Source: Desulfocapsa sp.
GTDB taxonomy: Bacteria; Desulfobacterota; Desulfobulbia; Desulfobulbales; Desulfocapsaceae
NCBI GenBank assembly: GCA_013792135.1
Contig: VMSP01000014.1
Span: forward strand, 1 to 44,449
Direction of reading: 5' to 3'
DNA length: 44,449 nt
Below the pieces are notes generated by a model, which was not told the origin of the DNA, ran no database searches, and saw only the letters and a list, made by a program, of their open reading frames with translations. A program made the translations under genes and the position numbers. Each line of letters opens with the position of its first letter. Positions within the stretch are counted from its first letter, which is position 1. Positions 33,339 through 40,897 of the stretch are shown piece after piece.

Positions 33339-34324
33339 AACCGCTCCTGCATGTCCTGTTTTGTTTCATCTGCAAGCTGATCAACAATCAACGAAAAATC
33401 AGGCCACAAAGGAGCAGAAAAAAAAAGCTTTTCCCCAGTCACAGGATGGACAAAACGCAAGTGGGAGGAGTGAAGCAATTGTCTGGGGAATTTTCTCTTT
33501 CCATGGCCGCTGCTGTAAACCATATCACCCGCTACCGGATGCCCCATGGATGCCATATGTACCCGAATCTGATGAGTACGTCCGGTCTCGATCTGAAGCC
33601 GAACAAGACTGAGTCCAGAAGAAAATTCCTGAAGCACCTGCCAGTTTGTTGCCGCGTACCTTCCATCCTCTCTGATTGCCATCTTCTGACGATGCACAGG
33701 ATGCCGGCCAATGGACGCCACAATCCTCCCTGCTTTTTTCTTCAAAATACCATGCACCAAGGCCAGATATTGCTTTTCAATGATCCTGGCTTTAAAGGCA
33801 TCAACAAGCTTTCGATGTGTCACCTCCTCTTTGGCCACCACCATAAGCCCGGATGTGTCTTTATCAAGACGATGCACAATGCCGGGCCTGACCACATCAC
33901 CACCAACCCCGGCGATAGCTTTGCAATGATAGAGCAGGCCATTCACCAGAGTACCGGAAAAATTCCCGCTGCCTGGATGCACAACCAGACCAGGAGGCTT
34001 AGAAAGGATCAGAAGATATGAATCCTCAAAGAGGACATCAAAGGGTATTTCTTCAGGCAACAGATCCATTACCGGAGTTACAAAAAGAGATCCGGCAATA
34101 CACTCTCCAGCCTTTAAGCAATAACTGCTTTTCCTTTGAAGATTATCGACCTTAATCAATCCGAGACGAACAGATTCAGTTAAAACCGAGCGGGAGGTCT
34201 CAGGGACAGCACGTACCAGAAAGTGATCCAGACGACATCCCGCCTGCTCGGACTTGACATGAAAGATAAATTGAGACCCTGAAAGAGAACTATCAGAAGA
34301 AAATTCAGAACTAAAATGACTCAT
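33335..34324 (-). CDS. rluD: Ribosomal large subunit pseudouridine synthase, RluD type
   Basis: A 329-residue RluA-family pseudouridine synthase, by family converting uridines of 23S rRNA helix 69. An S4 RNA-binding domain is present near residues 25-95 (RLDHFLVRAVPETSRSVLTE). The catalytic domain has the aspartate motif GIVHRLDKDTSGLMVVAKE, with YLALVHGILKKKAG and ETGRTHQIRVHMA downstream. The N-terminal 20 residues are serine-rich and not typical of the family, and no strong ribosome-binding site is visible at 34324. RluD rather than RluC is chosen from the S4 domain and length; the exact target uridines are inferred. Confidence 0.88.
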   Translation of the reverse strand: MSHFSSEFSSDSSLSGSQFIFHVKSEQAGCRLDHFLVRAVPETSRSVLTESVRLGLIKVDNLQRKSSYCLKAGECIAGSLFVTPVMDLLPEEIPFDVLFEDSYLLILSKPPGLVVHPGSGNFSGTLVNGLLYHCKAIAGVGGDVVRPGIVHRLDKDTSGLMVVAKEEVTHRKLVDAFKARIIEKQYLALVHGILKKKAGRIVASIGRHPVHRQKMAIREDGRYAATNWQVLQEFSSGLSLVRLQIETGRTHQIRVHMASMGHPVAGDMVYSSGHGKRKFPRQLLHSSHLRFVHPVTGEKLFFSAPLWPDFSLIVDQLADETKQDMQERL

Positions 34325-34408
34325 GACTGACAGCCATGTAAATATTTTACTACAAAACAGAATTCATATGAATGAAAGACAGCATAAGTACAAAACGTCA
34401 CATAAATA

Positions 34409-34891
34409 TCAGGAGAACATCTTTTCAATCTGATCTGCTGTTTTGGCCTCATCCATATCCCGGGCCAGAGAAATTTCTTTTACCAGAAGATTTTTTGCAG
34501 TATCCATCATCTTTCTCTCTCCATAGGAAAGTTCCTTGTCTACACTGAGAAGAAACAGATCCCGGAGCACAATCGCCACCTCAAAGATGGATCCCGTTTT
34601 AATCTTTTCCATGTAGTCACGGTAGCGTCGATTCCAGGTCTGCGCACTAATCGAGATATCTCTTTCCCGCAGAATCACCATGACCTTTTCTACCTCATTC
34701 TTGCCGATAATGGCACGAAGCCCCACATTATCGCTGTTTCCTGTGGGAATCATGATCTTCATATCATTCTCAATGATCTTCATCACATAAAATGAATGAT
34801 CCATCCCAGCAACAGTCTGAGTCTCTATGGACTCAATCACCCCTACACCATGAGCCGGATAAACGGCCATATCGCCTGCAATAAACACCAT
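34409..34891 (-). CDS. carD: CarD/CdnL-family transcription regulator
   Basis: CarD/CdnL binds the RNA polymerase beta subunit and stabilises open complexes at rRNA and other promoters. The 160-residue product has the Tudor-like RNA-polymerase-interacting domain (GDMAVYPAHGVGVIESIE, FYVMKIIENDMKIMIPTGN) and the C-terminal helical DNA-binding domain (TWNRRYRDYMEKIKTGS, LSYGERKMMDTAKNLLVKE). AGGAGG precedes the ATG. It lacks the HMGA-like tail of myxobacterial CarD, so it is the CdnL-like stand-alone form. It lies between pth and rluD as in many deltaproteobacteria. Confidence 0.93.
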   Translation of the reverse strand: MVFIAGDMAVYPAHGVGVIESIETQTVAGMDHSFYVMKIIENDMKIMIPTGNSDNVGLRAIIGKNEVEKVMVILRERDISISAQTWNRRYRDYMEKIKTGSIFEVAIVLRDLFLLSVDKELSYGERKMMDTAKNLLVKEISLARDMDEAKTADQIEKMFS

Positions 34892-35148
34892 ATCCTCCTG
34901 GTCAAGATGAATAGTTTAAACAAGAAGATCCTTTTTCACTTACAAGGCTTTTTCTATCATCCCTAATAAATGAAAGCTATTAAATGACCTTAAGGACTCC
35001 CCATGTTCTATATAAAAAACTAATTTTTACCAACCGACGAATCAATGACTTCAGCTACGGCAACAATAAAAACATGTTTTATTAGTAACATATTTTTAAA
35101 GATTACGCTCCTCAAAAAAGATCCTTTCTCTGAAGCGAGCCGTAAAAC

Positions 35149-35745
35149 TCACAGCTTTATAGTATTTAACAGATTCATTGCCTTGGCAACTCCATCACAA
35201 ACAAGATACTCCAGACCTTTTTCAATAACATCGATCCTCTGTTCCAGAAGTATTTTTTCGTCTGGAGGAAAGGGAGCCAACACATATTTCTCCACCGGAA
35301 TATCGGCGTAAATATTCAATTTCCCAGGCCTGCCAATACCCAGCTTTAATCGCAGAAAATCCTTTGTCCCTAGATATTGGACCAATGAACGGATACCGTT
35401 ATGACCACCAGTCCCTCCGCCGGCAACCAATTTCATCCGACCAGGGGCCATATCCAGATCATCATGCACAACAAGAATCTGCTCTGGCCGTACTTTATAA
35501 AAATCAACATACTTAGCGACAGACTTGCCACTCAAGTTCATAAAAGTGTCTGGCTTCAGCAAACATATCCTTCTCCCCCATAAAACAAGCTGTGTAAAAT
35601 GCGCCTGCCATTTCTCTTGATCAACAGCCCCCCCAAACCTTCTGGCAAGCTCATCAATAACCATAAATCCAGCATTATGGCGGGTTGCAGCATATTCCCT
35701 GCTAGGATTCCCCAAACCGACCACTAAAAAAATGTTTTCACTCAT
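35149..35745 (-). CDS. pth: Peptidyl-tRNA hydrolase
   Basis: Pth recycles tRNA by cleaving prematurely released peptidyl-tRNA. The 198-residue product begins MSENIFLVVGLGNPSREYAA and shows the catalytic histidine in TRHNAGFMV, the conserved asparagine in TFMNLSGKSV and the aspartate in VVHDDLDMAPG. GGGTGGHNGIRSL is also present. The ATG at 35745 fits the usual N-terminus; another ATG at 35763 in the same frame would add six residues. Neither has a strong ribosome-binding site. It follows rplY across a strong terminator. Confidence 0.95.
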   Translation of the reverse strand: MSENIFLVVGLGNPSREYAATRHNAGFMVIDELARRFGGAVDQEKWQAHFTQLVLWGRRICLLKPDTFMNLSGKSVAKYVDFYKVRPEQILVVHDDLDMAPGRMKLVAGGGTGGHNGIRSLVQYLGTKDFLRLKLGIGRPGKLNIYADIPVEKYVLAPFPPDEKILLEQRIDVIEKGLEYLVCDGVAKAMNLLNTIKL

Positions 35746-35940
35746 ACTTTCACATCTATTCATTGTAAGAAAAATGACATCTTCCCTTGAATGGCGAAAT
35801 CGACACTTGGGGTCAATTGCCTTTTAGATGCAGCACTTCCTTCGGGGCATCGAGCCATAGAAAAGACCACACCTAAGAATCGATGGCCGCTGCAATCAAA
35901 CAACCAGAAACAATCAGTTCTTTCGCAACTGCTCATAAAT

Positions 35941-35984
35941 AAAAAAATCCGGAGAGAGCTACAGCTCTCTCCGGATTTAAAAAA
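35941..35984 (-). terminator. Strong hairpin terminator after rplY
   Basis: ATCCGGAGAGAGCT (35947-35960) pairs perfectly with AGCTCTCTCCGGAT (35963-35976), with A-runs and T-runs on both sides. On the minus strand it ends the prs-rplY transcript before pth. The 14-bp stem and flanking T-run make it a convincing rho-independent terminator. Confidence 0.92.
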
Positions 35985-36006
35985 AACACAAATATATTGT
36001 ATCAGA

Positions 36007-36570
36007 TCAAGCTGCAGACGGAGCCATAATTGTTACACAAACAGCATTACCTGCTGTAATCATCTTAAGATTAGCAGGAATTTCCAAGTTGCTGACCAGA
36101 TAATCATCACCAATAGCCAGGTCAGTGACATCGACCGCCATTGTATCAGGGATATCAAGAGGATTTCCCTCTATAACCACTTTTTTGGAAACAACTTCCA
36201 AAACCCCACCGACATCAACACCTTTAGCAGCACCGGTCACAACCAGATCCACGGTGAACTGCCGAGGCTTATCCAAGGGAATCTCATAAAAATCTGCATG
36301 AATCAAGGTGTCTCGTACAGGATCCGTCTGCAATTCTTTAATCAGAACATGCCTGGAAGAATCCCCCTCGATATTGAGCGTAATCACAGCATTGCGGCGA
36401 CGAATTTTCAATAACTGTTTAACAAGTGGCAGAGTCTCAAGCTGAAGCGCAACAGGTTCACGTCCTGTTCCATAAATAACTGCCGGAGTACTGCCAGCCA
36501 TCCTCAAGCGCCGCATGGCCCCCTTCCCAAAATCTGTTCTTACTGAAGCGGACATTTCCTGTTGAAGCAT
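36007..36570 (-). CDS. rplY: 50S ribosomal protein L25 / general stress protein Ctc
   Basis: L25 binds 5S rRNA in the central protuberance. The 187-residue product is the long CTC form. It has an N-terminal L25 barrel (SVRTDFGKGAMRRLRMAG, PAVIYGTGREPVALQLE, LIKELQTDPVRDTLIHADF) and a C-terminal TL5-like domain (VDLVVTGAAKGVDVGGVLEV and SNLEIPANLKMITAGNAVC). The ATG at 36570 follows GGAGG at five bases and is preferred to the ATG at 36585. It lies 105 bp after prs and has its own strong terminator, the usual order prs-rplY-pth. Confidence 0.95.
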   Translation of the reverse strand: MLQQEMSASVRTDFGKGAMRRLRMAGSTPAVIYGTGREPVALQLETLPLVKQLLKIRRRNAVITLNIEGDSSRHVLIKELQTDPVRDTLIHADFYEIPLDKPRQFTVDLVVTGAAKGVDVGGVLEVVSKKVVIEGNPLDIPDTMAVDVTDLAIGDDYLVSNLEIPANLKMITAGNAVCVTIMAPSAA

Positions 36571-36675
36571 TTTTTCCTCCATCACGTTCCTGCATCACCT
36601 GCACAAAACAGACAATTAAAGAACTTATTTATCTAAAAAAACAATTACGCAGACTGTTAAACCAAAGTTATACAA

Positions 36676-37614
36676 TTATACAAAAAGCGAACTGACCGAA
36701 TCCTCATTATGAATACGATCAATAGCCTCAGCAAGAAGCTGAGATACTGACAACACCTTAATAATGTCACACTTCAAGGCATCTCCATGCAGAGGAATAG
36801 AGTTAGTGACCACCAGAGATTTAATACATGAGTTATTCAAACGTTCAATGGCAGGTCCCGACAAAACTGGATGTGAGCAACAGGCATGCACTTCCTTGGC
36901 GCCATGTTCAAGAAGCGTTGCCGCCCCATTACACAAGGTACCTGCAGTATCGACCATGTCATCGAGAAGAATCGCAACCTTCCCTTTTACGTCACCAATC
37001 ACATTCATGGCCTGACATTCATTGGGTCGATCCCGCCGTTTATCAATAATAGCAAGACCTGCATCAAGACGTTTAGCAAAGGCACGAGTCCGTTCAACTC
37101 CACCGGCATCAGGTGATACCATAATTACATTTTCGAATTGTTCTTTAATATATTTCAACAACACCGGGGCAGCATAGAGATGATCAACTGGGATATTGAA
37201 AAAACCCTGAATCTGGCCGGCATGCAGGTCCATGCATAATACACGACGTACCCCTACCGCCATAAACATTTCAGCGACAACTTTGGCTGAAATCGGAACC
37301 CTGGGAGCAACCTTTCTATCCTGCCGCGCATAGCCATAATAGGGAACCACTGCCGTTATCCTTCGTGCCGATGCCCGACGAAGAGCATCAACCATGATCA
37401 CTAGTTCCATCAGATGATCATTAACCGGGGTGCAGGTTGGCTGGACGACATAGACATCGTCACCACGAACATTCTCTTTTATCTCAACAAATATTTCACC
37501 ATCACTGAATTTTCTTACATCCGCCTCTGACAACGGAAGTCCAAGAAACTCGGCGATCTCACGAGCCAACTGTGGATGGGCATTTCCGGAAAATATCTTA
37601 GGGGCTTTTGGCAT
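36676..37614 (-). CDS. prs: Ribose-phosphate pyrophosphokinase (PRPP synthetase)
   Basis: Prs makes PRPP from ribose 5-phosphate and ATP for nucleotide, histidine and tryptophan synthesis; it supplies the HisG reaction encoded elsewhere in the window. The 312-residue product has the class I features: [39 protein letters not shown], the ATP-binding [37 protein letters not shown] and the PRPP loop [12 protein letters not shown]. No strong ribosome-binding site is visible before the ATG. The tRNA-Gln gene lies 57 bp upstream, so prs is probably expressed from a transcript that also contains the tRNA. Confidence 0.96.
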   Translation of the reverse strand: MPKAPKIFSGNAHPQLAREIAEFLGLPLSEADVRKFSDGEIFVEIKENVRGDDVYVVQPTCTPVNDHLMELVIMVDALRRASARRITAVVPYYGYARQDRKVAPRVPISAKVVAEMFMAVGVRRVLCMDLHAGQIQGFFNIPVDHLYAAPVLLKYIKEQFENVIMVSPDAGGVERTRAFAKRLDAGLAIIDKRRDRPNECQAMNVIGDVKGKVAILLDDMVDTAGTLCNGAATLLEHGAKEVHACCSHPVLSGPAIERLNNSCIKSLVVTNSIPLHGDALKCDIIKVLSVSQLLAEAIDRIHNEDSVSSLFV

Positions 37615-37671
37615 AATAGTTTTGTTAGATTTTTTAGATGTAAGGTAAAAGTATTATCCAACCCTCTGTTC

Positions 37672-37746
37672 TGGCTGGGGTGGCAGGATTCGAACCTACG
37701 AATGCCGGGATCAAAACCCGGTGCCTTACCGCTTGGCGACACCCCA
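37672..37746 (-). tRNA. tRNA-Gln (anticodon TTG), CCA encoded
   Basis: On the minus strand the acceptor arm TGGGGTG pairs with CACCCCA, followed by discriminator G and an encoded CCA (complement of 37672-37674). The D arm is GCCAAGCGGTAAGGC. The anticodon stem CCGGG/CCCGG encloses TTTTGAT, giving anticodon TTG for glutamine CAA. The T arm is GTAGG-TTCGAAT-CCTGC. The tRNA begins one base after the ispE stop codon and precedes prs, so it must be cut from a mixed transcript. Confidence 0.97.
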
Positions 37747-38631
37747 TCACACAGGTTGAGTCACAAAAACTTTTACATTATTTTGTTGTTGTAACACTTG
37801 AACAGCCTGCCGGACAAGAGCTGACACGCCGCCATTCTCATCTGGAAAAACCCCAAAAACAGTTGGTCCGCTACCAGACATCAAAACAAAAGATGCGCCC
37901 GCATTAAGAAGTTTTTGTTTAAGAACCTCTATTTCTGGATAAAAAGAAATAGTTACCCGTTCCAGATCATTGTTTCCGGCATAGGGCAAGACATGATTCA
38001 GATTTTTTTGACAATCACACAATTTAGAATCTTTATCTATCATTGTCAACGCATATTTTTCATAAACCCAACGCGTGGACACGGAAAAGCCCGGATTCGC
38101 AAGAACAACAGTACAATCCTTCAAGGATTGCACAACAATCATCCGATCCCCTATCCCTTCAGCCCGGACAGCACCATAATCTGTCACAAAAAAAGGAACA
38201 TCTGCCCCCAGTGGTCCGGCAATCGCAGTCAGTTCTTCGATTGAAAACCCTGCACCCAACAATCTGTTGAGTCCGACGAGCACAGTACCGGCATCACTGC
38301 TTCCACCTCCAAGCCCGGCAGCAACAGGGATGTTCTTCTCCAGGGTAATATCTACCCCCCCTTTTTGCCATTCACATGCCGCAAGAAAGGCCTCTGCCGC
38401 CCTCCAGACGATATTGGAGCGATCTTCCGGTAAATCCGAGTCAAGGCATCGTAAAATAATCCCCGACTCATCAGTCAGCCTCAGCGTTACAACATCACAA
38501 AGATCCAACTTCTGCATCACGGTATCAAGATCGTGATAACCATCAGAGCGTCTCCCCAGAATCCGCAGGGACAGATTAACCTTGGCCGGCGCCCGCAGCA
38601 CAAGGGAAGTCGCGGAATTTTCTAACACCAA
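37747..38631 (-). CDS. ispE: 4-(cytidine 5'-diphospho)-2-C-methyl-D-erythritol kinase
   Basis: IspE phosphorylates CDP-methylerythritol in the non-mevalonate isoprenoid pathway. The 294-residue GHMP kinase shows LRAPAKVNLSLRILGRRSDG and YHDLDTVM at the N-terminus. The ATP loop is IPVAAGLGGGSSDAGTVLV, and the C-terminal motif is FVLMSGSGPTVFGVF. The start is TTG at 38631, seven bases after GAGG; a GTG directly follows it. A tRNA-Gln begins one base after its stop codon, and prs follows. Confidence 0.95.
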   Translation of the reverse strand: MVLENSATSLVLRAPAKVNLSLRILGRRSDGYHDLDTVMQKLDLCDVVTLRLTDESGIILRCLDSDLPEDRSNIVWRAAEAFLAACEWQKGGVDITLEKNIPVAAGLGGGSSDAGTVLVGLNRLLGAGFSIEELTAIAGPLGADVPFFVTDYGAVRAEGIGDRMIVVQSLKDCTVVLANPGFSVSTRWVYEKYALTMIDKDSKLCDCQKNLNHVLPYAGNNDLERVTISFYPEIEVLKQKLLNAGASFVLMSGSGPTVFGVFPDENGGVSALVRQAVQVLQQQNNVKVFVTQPV

Positions 38632-38674
38632 TCATTTACCTCAACAAGACAACTGGAACCCGAGACCCAATCAC

Positions 38675-38995
38675 TTATTTTTTAACTGACTTCACAAAAC
38701 GCATCTTAACATCATAGAGAATACCTTTCAGCATCCCCTCTTCATCAGGAGTCAGATTACCTTTTGTCTTTTCCTGCAAAAGCATCAAGGTGTCAATTCC
38801 ATGCCGGGCTAGATCATAATCAATCTTTTTCTTTCCTGTTACCGGATCAGCAATTTCCCCCAGATGATAGATAACCGAGGTATTTAACGACATGATAAAT
38901 GCAGGAAAGGTCACATTGGGCATGACGCATTTGCCGTTTCGATCAGGAACCTTTCCCTCTCCACAAGGACAACCTTGCTCTTTTTGTTCATCCAT
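38675..38995 (-). CDS. DUF1844 protein
   Basis: A 106-residue protein of unknown function. The N-terminal 25 residues contain a CPCGEGKVPDRNGKCVMP cysteine cluster that may bind metal. The rest is the DUF1844 helical domain: FPAFIMSLNTSVIYHLGEI, DPVTGKKKIDYDLARHGID and TLMLLQEKTKGNLTPDEEGM. It is a soluble, probably cytoplasmic protein common in deltaproteobacteria, Acidobacteria and Planctomycetes. It lies 47 bp after serA and 43 bp before ispE on the same strand. Confidence 0.88.
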   Translation of the reverse strand: MDEQKEQGCPCGEGKVPDRNGKCVMPNVTFPAFIMSLNTSVIYHLGEIADPVTGKKKIDYDLARHGIDTLMLLQEKTKGNLTPDEEGMLKGILYDVKMRFVKSVKK

Positions 38996-39042
38996 AGCGC
39001 AAACCCAACTCCTTCAAAAAATTGAACCCGGCAAAGGCCATG

Positions 39043-40638
39043 TTATTTATAACTCACCATCTCCAGGGCAATAGCCCCGTCAATGTAGTCAAGGGCCTGC
39101 ACCTCAGCCAATAATTCCTTGGAAATCGGAATATTGGTATTGAGGAAAATGACATTCTGTTCACTGGACTCCTCCCGGCCAACTGTCATTCTGGAGATAT
39201 TGACGCCGGCTTTTCCCAAGGTGCTACCAAGATCACCAATAACACCGGGAACGTCTTTATTATAAACCAGAAGCATGGGTCCTGCTGGAAGCGCCTCCAG
39301 ACGAAAGGCGTTCAAGCGGACCAGCCGAGGCTCTTTTTTACCAAAGACGGTCCCCACCAGGACATTTTCGCCCTCGCTGGACTTGACCTTGATAGTCAGG
39401 GTACTGGTAAAGTCATCGGACTGTTCTGTTCTGGATTCAACCACCCTGATTCCCCGATCCTTCGCAATTACCGGGGCGTTTACATAGTTGACAGCATCCT
39501 GAAGGATGGGAGTAAACAGACCTTTCAAAAAGGCAACGGTGATGGGACTGGTGTTCATGTCTGCGAGCTCGCCACTGTATTCAATGCTCACATCCTGCAC
39601 GCTACCTTTAGCAATCTGCATATGGAGGGAACCCAACATCTCACCTAAGTTGATATAAGGGCCAACCTGAGCCAGTACATCGCCGCTGACTGATGGTACA
39701 TTCACGGCATTGGCAATAACCCCGGTTTTCAGATAATCAGCCACTTGCTCGGCAATAGTCAGGGCCACATTCTCCTGAGCCTCACTGGTGGAGGCGCCAA
39801 GATGGGGGGTACAAATAAAATTATTCAAGCCCAGCATTGGGCAATTTTCCATGTTCGTTGGTTCCACAGCAAAGACGTCAAGCGCTGCGCCCGCAATCTC
39901 GCCATCAACCAAGGCCTTATACAGAGCCTCTTCGTCGCAGACCCCACCACGCGCGCAATCAATGAACATCGCGTCTTTCTTCATATTCTTGAAGAATTCG
40001 GTGGAAAGAACCTTGTCCGTCTCCTTGGTCAGCGGCACATGCACGGTGATATAATCAGAACGTTTTGCCAGCTCTTCCAGAGTCACCAGTTCAACACCCA
40101 GCTTATCCACCAGTTCTTTGGGCATATGGGGATCATAGGCAACAACCTTCATCCGCAGCCCCTGAGCCCTGTTGGCGACAATGGCGCCGATCCGACCGAT
40201 ACCAAAAATACCCAAGGTCTTACCGGTCACCTCACGACCCATGAAACTCTTCTTCTCCCACTTCCCTGCCTTCATGGAGGCGGTGGCCTGGGGAATATTT
40301 CGTGACAGGGACATCATCAGGGCAATGGCATGCTCAGCCGCCGTGGTGGCATTGCCATCCGGCGCATTCATGACCACAATCCCTTTCTGGCTGGCAGCCG
40401 GAATATCAACATTATCAAGACCGATTCCGGCACGCCCCACCACCCGCAGCTTGTCAGCCGCAGCGATGATCTCTGCCGTCACCTTGGTGGCGCTGCGGAT
40501 AACCAGACCATCATAATTGCCGATAATCTTCTTCAACTCTTCCGGAGCAAGGCCGGTATTGATATCAACTTCCAGACCGGCATCACGCAAAATCTGTGCT
40601 CCAGCTGGAGATAGATTGTCACTAATCAGTACTTTCAT
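39043..40638 (-). CDS. serA: D-3-phosphoglycerate dehydrogenase
   Basis: SerA oxidises 3-phosphoglycerate in the first step of serine synthesis. The 531-residue product is the long type with four parts. First is the N-terminal substrate half (SDNLSPAGAQILRDAGLEVD). Second is the NAD domain (GKTLGIFGIGRIGAIVANRAQ, glycine-rich loop) with the active-site FIDCARGGVCDEEAL and histidine in CTPHLGASTSEAQ. Third is the allosteric substrate-binding domain, and last a C-terminal ACT domain (DVPGVIGDLGSTLGKAGVNI) through which serine normally inhibits. GAGGAG precedes the ATG. It is first in the long minus-strand series reaching murA; DUF1844 and ispE follow closely. Confidence 0.96.
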   Translation of the reverse strand: MKVLISDNLSPAGAQILRDAGLEVDINTGLAPEELKKIIGNYDGLVIRSATKVTAEIIAAADKLRVVGRAGIGLDNVDIPAASQKGIVVMNAPDGNATTAAEHAIALMMSLSRNIPQATASMKAGKWEKKSFMGREVTGKTLGIFGIGRIGAIVANRAQGLRMKVVAYDPHMPKELVDKLGVELVTLEELAKRSDYITVHVPLTKETDKVLSTEFFKNMKKDAMFIDCARGGVCDEEALYKALVDGEIAGAALDVFAVEPTNMENCPMLGLNNFICTPHLGASTSEAQENVALTIAEQVADYLKTGVIANAVNVPSVSGDVLAQVGPYINLGEMLGSLHMQIAKGSVQDVSIEYSGELADMNTSPITVAFLKGLFTPILQDAVNYVNAPVIAKDRGIRVVESRTEQSDDFTSTLTIKVKSSEGENVLVGTVFGKKEPRLVRLNAFRLEALPAGPMLLVYNKDVPGVIGDLGSTLGKAGVNISRMTVGREESSEQNVIFLNTNIPISKELLAEVQALDYIDGAIALEMVSYK

Positions 40639-40897
40639 TTTAACTCCTCACAAGTCATAATTCGGATCATAATTTTTAATGGATCAACCCCTTCGTTCAC
40701 AGCCATCCGAAGTGAGCAGGCACGAACAAATTCATTCCCTTTTAAGACCATACCCGGAACCACCATACAAGTATCAATAATTTCTGAATATCATAAAAAA
40801 TTTTCACAAAAATGAGATAATATACAAGTTTCAAGCAAAGAGAACAACAAAAATACTCCACCGCACAAGGAACAAGTCCCGACAGTTTATTTATTAT

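Noticed and set aside
35791-36414. Plus-strand 207-codon frame over the rplY region
   Set aside because: It runs antisense through rplY and its terminator, with no ribosome-binding site or known domain; rplY has complete family motifs.
40639-40897. Possible short gene or regulatory RNA between serA and the kinase remnant
   Set aside because: No frame, hairpin or RNA motif stands out; it is simply AT-rich intergenic sequence.
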